Shown: positions 32,363 through 46,400, numbered from the stretch's first letter. The stretch: DNA of 64,000 bases from Peromyscus leucopus (GCF_004664715.2 NC_051064.1:115058240-115122239); one strand, 5' to 3'. A program made the numbers and translations. Notes: generated from the letters alone by a model not told the origin.

Positions 32363-32518
32363 AGCCGGGCAGTGGTGGCACCTGCCTTTAATCCCAGCAT
32401 GAGACAGCCAGAGGCATGCAGATCTCCGTGAGTTTGAAGCCAGCCTGCTGCTACAGTGTTAGTTCTAGGACAACCAAGGAAACACAAAGAAACCCTGTCT
32501 TAAAAAAAAAAAAAAACC
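32363..32518 (+). mobile_element. B1 SINE, plus strand
   Basis: 'gccgggcagtggtggcacct', 'gatctccgtgagtttgaagc' and 'gaaaccctgtctt' plus A-tail. Confidence 0.93.
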
Positions 32519-32519
32519 C

Positions 32520-34010
32520 TAAATGACAACAACAACAACAACAAAAAAAAACAGTTTTGTGGGGTTCCATTTGTCTGATCTTATGCTGGAATTACTGGGG
32601 TCCTGTTCAAATAGTCCTTTCGTGTGCATACAAACTGAAGCATACTCCATACTTTCTCCTCTAGTAAATATGTGGTATCTGGTCATAAAGTTGAAGTCCT
32701 TGATTCTTTTGGAGTTGAGTTTTGTGCAGGCTGAGAGATAAACATCTAGTTTCATTATTCTACATGTAGCTATGCAATATGACCAGTATCATTTGTTAAA
32801 GATGCTATCTCTTCTCCAATGTCCATTTTTTTATCTTTGTTAGAAATCAGATGGCTGTAGGAGTGTGGGTCAATGCCTGGGTACTTAATTCTATTCAGTT
32901 ATCAGTATGTATATTTTTATTCCTGTACCATGCTGTTTTTATTATGGTATCTCTTTAGTATAACTTGAAAACAGGGATGGTGATACCTTCAACATTTTTA
33001 TTCAAGATTATTTTGCTATTCTTGGTGCTTTGTGTTTCAACTGGAATTTTGATATTTTGTTTTCAATTTCTGAGAAGAATTACAATGGAATTTTAATCAG
33101 GATCATGCTGAATGAGTACACTGCTTTTGGTAAGTCAGCCATTTTCACAATATTTGTCCTACCATTCTATGAACATGGGAGATATCTTTCATTTTCCTGT
33201 ATTTTCTTCAGTTTCTTTCTTCAGGTTTTAATTGTACAAATATTTCACTTTCTTTGGATAAATACATTCTATAACTTTTTTTTGTAACTGTTGTTTGCCT
33301 GATTTCTGACTTAGTTTGCTTGCCATTGGTACAGTGAAATGATACCTTTTGGTGGTAAGTTTGTGCCCTGCTCCCTTGGTGAGTTTTTCTTCAGCTTTGG
33401 CACATTTCTAATATGTCTTTAGTGTCTTTTATGGATAGAATTAAGTATTCTCCATCTTCTCCTTTTATTTATTTTTTGTCCACTTGGTCTCCATTTTTAT
33501 CTTATTGTAGCTAACACTTTAGGTTCTATGTTAAATAGTTGTGAGAGTGGACATCCTTGTCTTATTTCTGATTTTAGTGGAAATGTATTGAGTTTTTCTC
33601 CTTTGGCATGATATTGGATGTGGGCTTGTTATATATTGCCATTATTATGTTAAGCTGTGTCCCTGTATCCCTAGGTTCAACAAGACTTTTTTCATAAATG
33701 AATGTTTCATTTTGCTCAAGGCCTTTTCTGCATCTAATGATATGATCATTTGGTTTCTATCTATTTGCTCTACTTAAATGTTGAATTACAGTTATTGATT
33801 TACACATATTGAACCTTCCTGCATTTCTGGAATAAAGCAAACCTGTTTGTGGTGGATCATCTTTTTATGTGTTCTTAACTTCAGATTACAGATTGTTCAT
33901 TGAGAATTTTTCATCTATGTTCATGAAGGAGATTGATCTACAATTCTCCTTTTTTTGGTTGGATGTTTGTATTGTTTAGTTATTAAGGTAATACTAGCTT
34001 CATATAAAGA
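32520..34010 (-). repeat. L1 ORF2 remnant, minus strand
   Basis: 'ttgattcttttggagttgag', 'ttgttaaagatgctatctct', 'atcctgctgaatgagtac'-like and 'atttctggaataaagc' are antisense L1 ORF2 landmarks. All frames are broken. The same L1 resumes at about 34263-34420 and 35450-35700. Confidence 0.65.
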
Positions 34011-34015
34011 ATTTT

Positions 34016-34112
34016 GGTGGTTAAGAGCGCTGCTTGCTCTTACAAAGGTCCTGAGTTCAATTCCCAGCAACCACATGGTGGCTCCCAACCATCTGTAATG
34101 GGATCAGATTCC
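34016..34112 (+). mobile_element. B2 SINE, 3' truncated by B1
   Basis: 'ggttaagagcgctgcttgct', 'tcctgagttcaattcccagc', 'aaccacatggtggctcccaa', cut at the B1. Confidence 0.88.
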
Positions 34113-34115
34113 TTC

Positions 34116-34266
34116 TTGCCGGGCAGTGGTGGTGCACACCTTTAATTCCAGCATTTGGGAGGCAGCAGCAGGTGGATCTCTCTGAGTTCGAGGCCAGCCT
34201 CATCTACAAAGCGAGTTCCAGGAAAGGTGCAAAGCTACACAGGGAAACCCTGTCTCAAAAAAGAAG
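34116..34266 (+). mobile_element. B1 SINE, plus strand
   Basis: 'gccgggcagtggtggtgcac', 'aagcgagttccaggaaaggt' and 'gaaaccctgtctcaaaaaag'. It is inserted inside a B2. Confidence 0.94.
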
Positions 34267-34689
34267 AATTGTGATGTTCTTTTTCCTATTTTATATAATA
34301 ATTTGAGGAGTATTGGTGTTATTTGAGTGAAGGTCTGGCACAATTCTGTGCTAAGTCCTTATGGCCATGGGTTGTATATCTTTTTTTTTAATTGGGAGAT
34401 CTTTAACAACTGCTACTATCTTGTTGTGGTTATAAATCAGTTTAAATTATTTAGTTCCCTTTGATTTAACATTAGTAAGTCACACATATCTAGAAACTAA
34501 GCCATTTCTTTTCTATTTTTCAGGTGAGAGATTTTTAAGTCAGTGCTTCTATTTCATGGATTTTATGCATGCTTAAATTATTTACATCACCTCTATTCAT
34601 CTTTGCATTTAGACATTCATCTATCTCTTCTATAGTTTTTATTTTAGTGGGATAAAAAAAATTCATGCATCTCTCAACACTTATCAAAA

Positions 34690-35150
34690 AAGCTTCTTTT
34701 TGCAATAGATGATGATTAATACAGAGACCCCAAATCAGGTGATGTGAAGATAATAAGAGATGGTGAAGTGCTCTGATATAAATGGGACATTTCTATCACA
34801 CTTTCTTTCCCAGTACTCAGTGATCAAAATGCAAGAGAATGTAAAAAGAACATAAGAGCCAGAGGGAGTGGATTATTAAAGTAAAACACTACTTTACATA
34901 CATACAACACATTACACACACAAACTCACACCATTTGGGACTGTATACACAAGACTGTACAAGATAAAGCAAGCCAAAATTTCATCATGGATGAGTTGGG
35001 GGATGCTGAAGTCCCACCTTTAATTAAATGACTATTGGCAACTGATGGCTACTGTGTGTGTGGTAACTGGTGAGAGCTAGTTTCTTTATTAATGTGACCC
35101 CAAAGAGGCATCCTATGCTCCCATACCTTACACATACAGTTATCACTAAA
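34690..35150 (+). repeat. L1 (Lx)-associated fragment, copy 1
   Basis: It parallels 35850-36230 ('cttctatttgcagtagatag', 'gtgaagataataagag', 'gaaagaaatgg...', 'catttgggactg') and 39470-39640. It is followed by an A/G-rich tract (35165-35236). Confidence 0.4.
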
Positions 35151-35449
35151 TGGACTCAGTGATCATGAGAGAAAGAGAAGAGAAAGAAGAGAAGATAAAA
35201 GAAGAGAAGAGAAGAGAAGAGAAAAGAGAGAGAGAGTATATGAAGTTGGGAGGAAATTATTATGAGAGATTAGATTATAGTGGATAATCTGTGTAATATG
35301 TTCTTAAATTCAGTTTGCAAGTAATAAAATTTTTACCTCTCTGTTCTTCAAAAATATTGTGTTATAATATTTTCTTTGTTGTGTCTTTGTCTGGTATGTA
35401 TACCACAGAAACACTGGCTTCAAAAAAGGAGTTTGATTTTTTTTCCTTT

Positions 35450-35700
35450 TCTAGGTGTAAAATAGATTGATAGTCATATTAGTTCTTTGGAGGCCTGGTG
35501 GGATTCTGTACTGATTCTGTTTGGTCCTGGGATTTCTTTTTTTAACTAGGAGATTTTTAATTACTGCTTCTGTCTCATTGAGTGTTATAGGTCTGTTTGG
35601 GTTATTTATTCTATCTTGCTTTAACTCTTTTTGGAGATATATGTATATATATATCCATTCATTTATTTTAGATTTTCCAGTTTGGTGGATCCCATACATG
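35450..35700 (-). repeat. L1 ORF2 remnant, minus strand
   Basis: 'ggtgggattctgtactgatt', 'gtttggtcctgggatttctt' and 'tatggttcccatttag'-type text continue the antisense L1 seen at 32.5-34.4 kb. Confidence 0.5.
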
Positions 35701-35849
35701 GCACAATTATTGGTTTACAACTTCTGGCTAGATAGGTCACATTACCTATCTAGAAGAGAACCTAATGCTATTATCTTGATAAATGAAATGCCACAGTGAT
35801 AAACTAACTCTTGATGACATATGTCTATAATCATAAATTGATGCTTATC

Positions 35850-36220
35850 TCAACCCCCAGGAGAGAAGCTTCTATTTGCAGTAGATAGTGATTAACACAT
35901 AGACTCTCACCTGGCCAAGATGTAAAGAATAAGAGACTGAGGAATATTCAACTTTAAATGACACATCTAAACCATCCCCCCTCAAAGCTTAGTGATCATT
36001 GTGGAAGAAATGGAGGAGTACAAGAGCCAGAGATGTTACATTAACACAAGGAAACAGAGTCTTCTGGACACTGCAGGACAGTTGCACATATGAACTCACA
36101 GTGGTCACAACAGCATGTACAAAACCTATTCAAGTTCAAGTCAGACCAAATCCCTGCATGGAGAAAGATATTTGTTATGAATTTTCTCCCACAGTTGAGC
36201 AGTCATTGACAACTGATAGC

Positions 36221-36223
<3 letters not shown>
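35850..36223 (+). repeat. L1 (Lx)-associated fragment, copy 2
   Basis: 'cagttgcacatatgaactca', 'acaaaacctattcaagttca' and 'cattgacaactgatagctgc' repeat the 11.2-kb and 34.9-kb sequences. It ends in the (GA)n tract. Confidence 0.45.

Positions 36224-36271
<48 letters not shown>
36224..36271. repeat. (GA)n microsatellite
   Basis: About 24 GA units. The serine/leucine runs in the minus frame come from it. Confidence 0.95.
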
Positions 36272-36274
<3 letters not shown>

Positions 36275-36367
36275 TTCTCTAAGAGTGTAGTCCCTGGTAA
36301 GTCAATTGTACTAGGGTGGAAAACTGTACATACAAAAATATTGGAATGGCACAAATTGGTCTTGATG

Positions 36368-36775
36368 GTTGTATTGGTTAGATTTTGCAAACTTGACACA
36401 AACTAAGACATATCAGGGAAAAGGGAATTCTAACTGTGAGCAAAATCTGTTCATAAGATTGGTTTGTAGACAAGACTATGGTATTTTCTTGATAATTATT
36501 GATGTGAGAGAAACCAGAACACTCCATGTTGTGCCAACTCTGGGCATGTGGTAACAAATCAAGGTGAACAAGCCATAAAGATCAAGTGAGGAAACAGTTT
36601 TCCCTCCAGGGTTTCTGCTTCAGTTCCTGCCTCCAGGTTTCCACACTGAGTGAGTTCCTGGTTTTGTTTCCATCATTGATGGAGTGTGACCTGGATTATA
36701 ACTGAAATAAGCTCTTTCCTCCTCATGTTGCTTTGGTCATGGTGTTTTATCACAGCAGTAAAAGTGTTTGTATTT
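36368..36775 (-). repeat. Mid-repetitive rodent element, minus strand
   Basis: The right end 'tggtgttttatcacagcagt' is the reverse complement of the start of the 23.74-kb element ('ttgctgtgataaaacacca'). Confidence 0.5.
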
Positions 36776-36779
36776 TTAA

Positions 36780-38930
36780 ATAAAGGACACAAAGTTGATT
36801 GAGTAGGGAAGCATAATGATCTGGGAAGAATTGGGGGTGAATATGATCAAACAACTTTGTACAAAAATCTCAAAGAACTAAAAAAAACTTTAAATCATTT
36901 ACATGTGTACATTTATAATGATTTACACATGCATGATAAATTTACTGTGAGTTATATGACTTACTTGTGGAGGTAAAATTACATATTTTCTGAAATATAC
37001 TTTTATATATGTGTGCATACATGTATAAATATATGCAATATTTTATTAAAAATATTTAGGTAAATAAGTTTCTATATGCATTCATAGTCATGACTAGTCT
37101 GTACTTATATATGAATGCCATCTATATTAAATATTAATATACATTTATATATTAAAAACTTGACTGCATATATATAAACATACATATAAATTGTATGTTT
37201 CCTAAATTTTCATAACTTCCCTTATTTCTTCCTGAAGTTCACCTCTCCTTTTTCCTTATAATCCTTTGTCCCAGTAGCTATTGCAAATTACCGGTAATAT
37301 TTTGAATTGACTACTTTCTTTTGTGTCTTCAAGACAGAGTTGCTCTGACCACCTGGAAAACTACTGTGTTCCTTTGCTTAACTGGACTAACTGGTCATTT
37401 TTACTTCAAGGTTATTGTTATTTGTTGTTAACTGAATAAAGTTTCATGGAATGCTTTATCTGAACTTAAAGTCATTTACTTGTGTTTCTACAATACCCTC
37501 TCCTTACTATGTATAGGTCCAGCATTGAAAATACATTCACTGTAGCTTTTCATTTGGCACTTGGTATATGATAGATGTGAGTCCAGTTTCGCTTTGCTTC
37601 TTACCTGGGTGAGGTGAGTCTTGTTAGTACTTGAGTAATACCAGATGTAGACACTGAGCTAAACATAGAGTTCTTTTGCAGGTTGATATACCAGTTCTGT
37701 AGGAAGTTCCCTGGCAAAGAAACCTAAGTATCAGACTTGCAGAATTATGGGACCAGACTTTCAGGTTAGGAGAGAGGCATTGGTAGCTAGTTTACCTGAT
37801 CTCCATCTAAATCTGGCATGCTTGGTGGCTTCAGTAAAATGCTGGAGCATTACGAAAAACTCACACGAGTCAACTGATGCTTTTGTAGGGACAATAAAGA
37901 GCCGACTTGGGATTGTCAGGCTCAGGTAAGTAAGGGGATTTAGTAATCTTTTTAGGATATGGTTCTGTCTTCACAGATAATTTCTCTTCTACTTTTTCTT
38001 CTTCCTTGTGCCTCCTGGAAGGAATACTGTCTGCCTAGAAACAAGTTCCAAAGATTTAAACAGAAGTACATTTAAGGACTAGTAAACCTTGGGGTTCAGA
38101 AGAATGGTTAGTACCTTCTGGGGAAGAAAACTCCTAAGTTTTCTTTATGGAAGAGTTGAAAATTACTCTCTAACACTGAATCTTAGTGGATACTGAGATC
38201 AGGTTCTGGAGTGTCATTTGATAGAGGCTAAAGATAATATATTCCGATGATTATTATTTCTCAGCCACATAAAATGAGGCATGTGCCCATCCCATGTTCT
38301 TCTTAACCAGAATAATTTCTCTACTGTATCTAGTAATAATTAACAAAGTCAGAAAGGGATAGAATATGTGAGATGTCCCTGTTGAGTTTTTACAATATGT
38401 CTTTAAAAACTCAATTTCTAAAATAGGCTAGCACAAAAAGACAAATATTTCATGTTCTCAGTTATACATGAAAATTTAAAAAGTTGTTTTCTTAGAAATA
38501 GCTACATAAACATGACTGAAACAGTGGAATTAATTGACATGTCAACATAAAATGGGAAAATTTTTCCAAGGGTTCTATATCTATATAAGTAACTACAGAC
38601 AACTAACGACTCCTGGGAGGGAGAAGGAGATTTAGACTCTCCCAGAAATGAGCCCCAGTATGTTTGTCCAATGCGAGTGGTCAGCCTTGAAACCATACAC
38701 ATACAAACCAGAAAAAATAACTCAGTATGCTGTGTTTATATATATTTCTACATATACACATGCACATACATACACATATATATGCATGTATATATACATT
38801 TTCTTTATTAATGTTGTTATGATAATGTTATTGTTTATTGCAATGTAATGATGTTGTTATATACATATATGCATTTGTATATATATACATGTTCATATGT
38901 ATATGTGTGTATGTGTATAACAATAATAAA
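36780..38930. other. Intergenic A/T-rich DNA, nothing recognised
   Basis: Between genes A and B. There are alternating TA/CATA stretches (36960-37190, 38730-38920) but no exon with splice sites and homology. Confidence 0.4.
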
Positions 38931-39129
38931 GAAATAGATGCTATTAGTTTGAGAGTGGTGATGTGAGAGAAGGTGGAGGGAAGGGTGAGGGAAAGTAATG
39001 TAATTCTATTTCAAATCCAAAATATTTTTTTAAACTTGATATAGTAGAGAGTAGAATCATTATCATTAAAATTTGGAAAGAAGAAGAAAATGGAAAGATA
39101 TGTGTTCTTTTAAAAATGTGTGATTTTTT

Positions 39130-39430
39130 TTTGGTCCATCTGTTTGGGGAGGCCCTAACAGTGGAGCCAGGACTGGGTGCATGAAATGGCTGTTTTGGAA
39201 CACATTCCCTAGGGTGGGATACCTTGCGCAGCCTCAACACAATGGGGAGGGACTTGGTCCTGCCTCAACTTAGTGTGCCAGACTTTATTGACTCCCCAAG
39301 GGAGGTCTTACCTCTGAGGAGAGGGAAAGGACTGAGGGATGTCGGGGGTCGGGAGAAGGGGAGGAAGGGGGAACTGGGATTGGTATGTAAAATGAAAAAA
39401 AAGCTTTTAAAAATAAATTAATTAAAAGAA
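39130..39430 (+). mobile_element. L1 3' end, 5'-truncated
   Basis: 'atggggagggacttggtcct', 'gtgccagactttattgactc', 'gggattggtatgtaaaatg' and an A-rich tail are the rodent L1 3' UTR terminus. The minus-strand frame is an artefact. Confidence 0.8.
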
Positions 39431-39892
39431 AGAAAATAAAAAAGTATGAAAATACAATTATCTAGGAGAGATAGTGGGGCCACTGGGATTACCTGCACAA
39501 GACTTGAACAGGATTAGTGCCACCATTTCTATTGTGGAAAAGTGAGGAACTCACAAGACCTCATCCCACTCTGAGGCTCAATAGGAAGCTAATAATTGCT
39601 GGGGAGGGGAGGCTACACTTTTTCAGTGGTGTAGCCACTGGTGATCCATGTTCCTGTAAACAGAACTTTACCATGGTCCTGTAAAATATCCTAATTAAAC
39701 TCAAAGGATTATCCTAAAAATTAAAAAGACATGAAAGTATAAAGGAAAGTATTTGGAAAGAGGAAGATTAGTGGGACTGGGAGGCCACAAGAGAGGGCAA
39801 TGGCAGTGAATACAAAGTACATACATGTATGAAAATGTCATAATGACATGCATTATGTATAATAGTATATATTAATAAAATATATAAAAAAG

Positions 39893-40101
39893 ACAGATGG
39901 AGAAATGTATCAGTAGTTAAGAGTACTTTCTGCTCTTTCAGAGGACCCAGATTTAGTTCTGGCATCCATATACTGGTTCACAAGCATGGTGAACTCCAGT
40001 TCTAGGAGATAAAACAACCTCTTCTGACCTCAGTAGGCACCAGGAATACAAATGGTCCATACATATATGCAGATAAAACACACATGCGTGTGCGCACGTG
40101 A
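39893..40101 (+). mobile_element. B2 SINE, plus strand
   Basis: 'gtagttaagagtactttctg', 'cagaggacccagatttagtt' and 'tctgacctcagtaggcacca', running into the (GC)n(AC)n repeat at its 3' end. Confidence 0.9.
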
Positions 40102-40112
40102 GCGCGCGCGCG

Positions 40113-40147
<35 letters not shown>
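40102..40147. repeat. (GC)n(AC)n alternating purine-pyrimidine repeat
   Basis: About 10 GC units directly followed by about 13 AC units, 235 bp before the gene B leader exon. Such sequence can adopt Z-DNA. Confidence 0.95.
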
Positions 40148-40151
<4 letters not shown>

Positions 40152-40387
40152 TTTTTTTTTATTCATTCAAAATTCAAGAAGGATATATCATAAACATTTA
40201 GATTTTTCTTAAAATAAGTTATTTAGTATTTTGGTCTTTGATCCAGGAGTCAAATGTAATAGATTTTTCATATCTATCATACACACATCAGGCAAGATAT
40301 TAGGGTTATAGAGAAATTGGGAATTGAATGGACAGTTAAAATAAATCTAAACTATACTTTCATCTAATGTGTTTCATCATAGGTGTA

Positions 40388-40463
40388 ATGGGAACTACAG
40401 GAGTACTTCTTGTCACAAACTGTGTTGTCTTGTACCTCCTTCTGATAGTGGCACTGAGTTCAG
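40388..40463 (+). CDS. Skint: Gene B exon: signal peptide
   Basis: An acceptor at 40382 (tcatcatag) is followed by five untranslated bases and ATG at 40388. It encodes [20 protein letters not shown] and then VALSS, a clear secretory leader. It ends TCA G|gtatga, phase 1, and joins AA of the next exon to give Glu, making the family-typical SSE-K-F-T-V start of the mature protein. Because the exon has an acceptor, a 5' UTR exon lies upstream. A B2 SINE and a (GC)n(AC)n tract end about 235 bp before it. Confidence 0.8.
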
Positions 40464-43400
40464 GTATGACTCTCACTTGCCCTTATGAATCTTAGCAATG
40501 TCAAGCATGCCAGCAAAATCAAGGTACAGTACAAAGAACAGAATGTTGAAATCATTCTCCCTAAAGTTTGAATGTAGCAATGAGTTGAAGACAATCACAA
40601 GAGTTTCCAGCTTAGAGGAGCAAGTAATTATGTCTAATCAGCAAATAATCTTTACTTGGGTTTGTTTCAGCTTCCAGGAAGGAAGTGCAAAGAAGAGATA
40701 GAATACTTGCCTTGAGGACTCAATATTCAAACTGAATGTACAGGACTTACATATCACCTTTACACTGAGGAACTGGTACAAAAGATGCAGATTAAAATCC
40801 ATCAAAGCTAAGAATACAGTGCAGCGGGGGTGGGGGGTGCGAGATGAGGGAAGATGAAATGGGCTAGGATAATGAGATTTGCAGGGACATCTATGCAAAC
40901 CACAAATAAATGCAGATTAGTTGAAGACATTTAAAAGAAAAGACTTAGGCAATGAATGATATAATAGATGTAGAATATTCTAGCAAAAGCTGATTTTCCA
41001 ATGATAAATTTCACTGATGCACATTTACTTGGGTTTCACTTGAATTAGACTCCTTCCTGGTACTGAAAGTTTCCTTTGGTGACAAGAAATATCCAGTTGT
41101 GGCTTTGTCTCCCCCATTATTGGGTGATTTCATTTGGATTGCCTTTGTATATGTATGAAACAACTTTAGTAATCTCCTACTTTTCTGGGTTTCCATATGG
41201 CCCCAGAAATGGGCCTCAGTTTTGGCTGTCTCTGTATTTCCTTCCATTTCCTTCCTCTTCACTCCCCATCCCCTTTTGGTCCTCCCATTACATCCCTGTC
41301 CACCCACAGCTACATATTTTATTTTCCCTTCTTAGGAAAGTCCATCCCTCCTCACCCCTTAGTTTATACCTAGCCTCTGTGGTTATATAGATTGTAGCTT
41401 TCTTATTGAAGACTTAAAGCTAACATCTACATATAAGTCAATACATACTATATTTATCATTCTTGGTCTGGATTACCTCACTCAGAATGATTTTTCTTTT
41501 TAGCTCCATCTATTAACCTGTGAACTTCATTTCACATTTTTAAATGGATGAATAATAATATTCCACTGTATGGATGTACAACATTTTCCTTATCCATTCA
41601 TTCATTGAAAAACACCTAGGCTCTTTTCAATTTTTTAATATAATGAATAAAGGTGCAATTAATATGATTCAGCAAGTGCCTTTGTAGTTAGGATAAAGCA
41701 TCCTCTGGGTATATGCTCAAGAGTAGAATAGCTAGATCTTCAGGTAGATCTAGTCTCAGCTTTCTGAGAAATGACCACACTGATTTCTTACGTGACTATA
41801 CAATTTTGAATTCCCACTAGCAATGGATGCTTGTGCCTCTCACTTCACATCTCGCCAGCATGAGCTGTCATTTCTTTTATTGACAAATGTAACTAAAGGG
41901 TATAAGATGAAATCTCAAAGTACTTTTAGTTTGCATTTCCCTGGTGGCTAATTATGGTGAACACTTCTTTAAGTGTTTCACAGCCATTTCGGTGTTCTCT
42001 TTGAGAATTCTCTGTTTAGATCTTTACCCCATTTTTGCTTGGGTTATTTATTTTCTTGGTGACTAGATTTTTACATTGTTTATGTATTTTATATATTAGC
42101 CCTCTATCAAATATGTAGTTGGCAAACATCTTTGTTCAACTTTGCTTGCATAGTTTTTCAGTTTCATGAGGTCCCATTTCTTTGTTGTTCTTAGACCCTG
42201 TGCTAATGGTGTTCTGTTCAGAAAGTCTTTCCTGTGCTGACTTCAAGGATTGGAGGATTTAAGACAAAGTGCCAGCTACAATCCTTTTGCATGCATCACA
42301 ATACACACTGGCTGTTTATTCTCTACTGTCCCTGGAGCCTGAGTTCAGCAAAATTTCCACTACATGACATAATCTCATATTACAATTTCCCCTGACCCAG
42401 ACTTGCACATTGCCTTAATTTATCTTGAATCCAGCCTGTCTTGAAGTGACTCAACATCTCCAATAGTACCTTAAAATCATCTTGAACCATTTGTAGTAAC
42501 ACTTTCTGCTTTAGTATCTATTAAGTAATTAGTAATTTAAATGCCTTCAGGATAAACAAAGTGACCTTCCATAAAGTATGTGTGGATATTTGAGAAAGTG
42601 GGGCGGGGGAGAGAAGACACAAGAGGGTTAACAGAGAGAATGATTTCAACAAAAGGTATGAATATATTTACTAATTCACATTCTTGTCTTTTGATTATTC
42701 TCCTTCACAGAAAAATTCACAGTGACTGGATTGTCTAGGCCAGTCTTGGCTTCATTGGGTGGAACCCTTGAACTCAGTTGTCAATTGTCTCCACCACAAA
42801 ATGCACAGCACATGGAGATTCGCTGGTTCAGGAACCATTATACGCAGCCAGTGCACCTGTACAGGGATGGTAAAGACCTGCATGGAGAAACTATCTCCAT
42901 GTATGTGGAGAGGACAGAACTCCTGAAAGATGCCATTGGAGAAGGGAAAGTGACCCTCACGATCTTTAATGTGACTGTTGATGATGATGGACCATACCAC
43001 TGCATCTTCAAAGATGGTGAATTCTATGAAGAGCACATCACAGAGGTCAAGGTCACAGGTAGGCATGGATTCCTACCTGAGACTGTTGTGTACCCATGAT
43101 TCAAAGCCTATGAGGGTTGAGTGGTTGGAAAACTATCAGTGTTTGACACTTTTTGCATGGTTTGATTAGCAAGATGGCTTCTTTACTATTAATTTTTTAG
43201 TTGGATGTCATGAAAGATCAAAAATGAAAATTACTACAATGCAGAGAGTGGTTCTATCAGTAAACACTTTCTTATTATTCCTATATACACTGTTAGGTTT
43301 CTAACATATAATCAGCTTCCTTTTAGATTATTTTATTACCCTTTCAAATATCTCTAACAACACTTTACTAATTTTCCAAATGAACTGAATTTTTAAAACA

Positions 43401-46400
43401 TGCTTTTTACTATAAAGTTGGGAGGGTATGGAGGTGGAGAGGACATGGGAGGAATTTCAGGGAAAAAACATAATCACAAAACATTGTGTGAAAATTTTTA
43501 ATGAAAGAAAGAAAAATATTCTTTTTACTAATAATACTTATTTCCATTTCAATTCCAAATCAATTCACTGACTACTTAGTACTTGATTAATTTTTCTGAA
43601 CCTTTATCAAAAGTTTTTAGCTACAATCATCACTATCCTCACATACAATGTTATATATGAAATAAAGGCAACTATATAGCATTTATGCTACTTTCCTTAC
43701 TCTGAATTATTTTGGATGAAAAATAAAAGGAGAGAAGGTTATGGGTTTAAAAGAAACTGAAAAATTATATAAATGTGAGCACATACATGTAGGACTCTAG
43801 ACTCAGATGAATAATCTTTACTGGCTGTCACGTGACACCTCTGTAATGTAGAGCAGAATTATACAGTGTAGCTCATTGCAACATTTATTGGTCTAATGGG
43901 ACAAAAAGCTAATCATTGCCATTTTCAATAGTCTAATGAGGCAAAAAGCAACTGTGTTAGCACAGATATATAATATTTTTGTTATTCCAGGGACACTTTA
44001 CTAGACAGAGAAGGTTTGGTACAGTGCTTTAAATCTCCATTCATTTTCTTTTGCCCTATACATTAGGCATGTTTTAGGCCTCATAAATATGCTGGAAAAA
44101 TTTCATACATGTTCATTTTCTCTAAATTAACATGTACTTTTCACACTATTAATGTATTATCTATTTTTATATTAAACACATTTTTAATATAATTTTTTTA
44201 CTGATTCTTTGGGAATTTCACATCATCCACCTCAATCTCACTCACCTCCCAGTCCCTCTGTATTGGCCCTTTATCCTTGTAGCTAGCGCCCCACCCTCAC
44301 CCCTGCAAAGGAAAATTAAAAAAAATAAAGAACTGAAATATTAATTGAAAAAATGATAACAGCAAGAAAAGCAAAACAATAACAAACGAATACTTTGCTC
44401 CTCCATCTTTCCCACTCTTCCATCATCCCTTCATTGGTTTTAGTGCCAATGGGAGCTACCTTGTACCACACAGTATATCCTTTTCTCCTAATAGTTTTAC
44501 TTTCAAATGTTCCCAAATTATAAAATTACCTGTTATAGACATACACAAAGATTCAAGTAGAGTTCCACAGTTGTGCTATAATGAAATTCATTCTTATAAT
44601 CTATTTACAGTGGCTCAAAATAACTAGTGACTATGATCAAAGAAAAATTTAAATTAAAAAATCTTTAAGATTCAAAATCTTGATTTCTGTTCACCATAAT
44701 CCAAAGACATAGATTAATTTCTTAGACTCGGTAAATAACCTAAAAATATGCTTTAAATAAATGAATAAACAAGTGAAACAGGCCTTTTCTCAGCTGATTT
44801 AGTTTGGACAGATTGGTGACTGTGAACTATAGCCTTTCCATCTGGCTCTTGTCATTTTCATGAGGCAACCAGAAACGTATAGAGTTTTATTATCTATGTG
44901 TCTTTTGAAACTGGGATTAAAACTGAAAAGAGCTTTTATTTTTCTGTCATTTCCTCTTCCGTTTGTACCTAATAATATTGTTTTCCTCTTTTGTTGTCAA
45001 CTAGTCACAAGCTCAGACATACAGATTCTTATGCATTCCCCTAATACCAAAGATGTGATGTTGGAGTGTCATTCGGGAGGTTGGTTCCCACAGCCTCGTA
45101 TGGAATGGATAGATAGCAAAGGAGAAGTCATTCCAGCAACATCAAAATCCCATTCACAGGACAGAAACAAATTGTTCAACATGACAATGGCCCTTTTTAT
45201 TGAAGCAAGTTCCCACAGGAATGTCACTTGCTATCTTCAAAACCGTCTAACTCACCAAGAAGAAAGCAGAAATATTGTTCTATCAGGTAAAATGTGTTTG
45301 TTCTTAAGTGACATCCATTGCCACATATATTTATGTATCACTTCTTCCTTGATTTGGTTACTAAGGGCTTGCATTCTCTTGGCCTTACTCATCATCTAGT
45401 TTGTTGTCTCTCTTTCTCTGATGTGTTTATTTTCTCAGTCTATAGTCTGGACTATTGTAGATTCCCTTTCTGTTACTGTCATAAAACATCATGATCATAA
45501 ACAAATTGGAGTGGGAGAAGAGTCTATTTGGATCACACTTCTACATCTTAGTGTTTCATCAAGGGAAGCCAGAGCAGGAGCTCAAAAGGAACTTGGAGGC
45601 AGGAACTGAAGTGGAGACCACAGAGGAACACTTTTCACTGGCTTGTTCACAATGGCTTTCTCTGCTTTCCTATAAAACTCAAGAGTACCTGATGAAGGAT
45701 GGCACCATCCACCTCCAGGGGCCTGGATCCTGCCACATTAATCATCAGTAAAGAAAATGCCTGCACTCACGGCCTAAGTCCAATCAGATGGATGAAATGC
45801 CTTAATTGGGGTTTCTCCTTCCCAGTTGACTCTAGTTTGTGTGAAGTCAACAAAACTAATTGGCATATTGACATCCAAGGCTCTAAGGCATAGCTTTTGA
45901 GGCCTTACTCTCTTCTGACTTCCTTTATCTCATGGCTTTAAGTAACACCAGAACTCTCACTCTTCCATAACTTATATCTCCTCCTTTTTTCTGCTCTCAT
46001 CTGAAAACTTATAAGTCAACCCAAAAGTTTAATAAATATAAAATGAGCACAATAAGAACTAAACTCGTGGCTACTCTAAAGTTTGCTTAATTTAGTGCTC
46101 TGAAGTAGCATTTCATATTTTCAGTTTCTCAGAACTAAATCACTAAAGTCACCCATGGCTTCCATTTTCTATCACATTCACATATACTAGTTCTACGATT
46201 AAAATATACCAGAGTCTCATTATTACTGGAGTCTCAAGACAGCTGTCTGACTCAGGATCCCAGACTGTGGCGGTTCTAATGATCCAGATTTAGTCACATA
46301 TCCTAAAAAGAAAAATGTGTGTAAAACCTGATGATAAAATAAAAAAGGCAATTTAATTTCACTCTGGTCACACTTATAGAACAAGTCTAAGGATGTCCTC

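Noticed and set aside
37230..37460. Possible extra Skint exon after a 'ctttgtcccag' acceptor-like site
   Set aside because: The downstream phase 1 frame lacks membrane or tail features and shows no Skint resemblance.
42752..43066. 104-residue minus frame over the gene B IgV exon
   Set aside because: Antisense shadow of a real exon.
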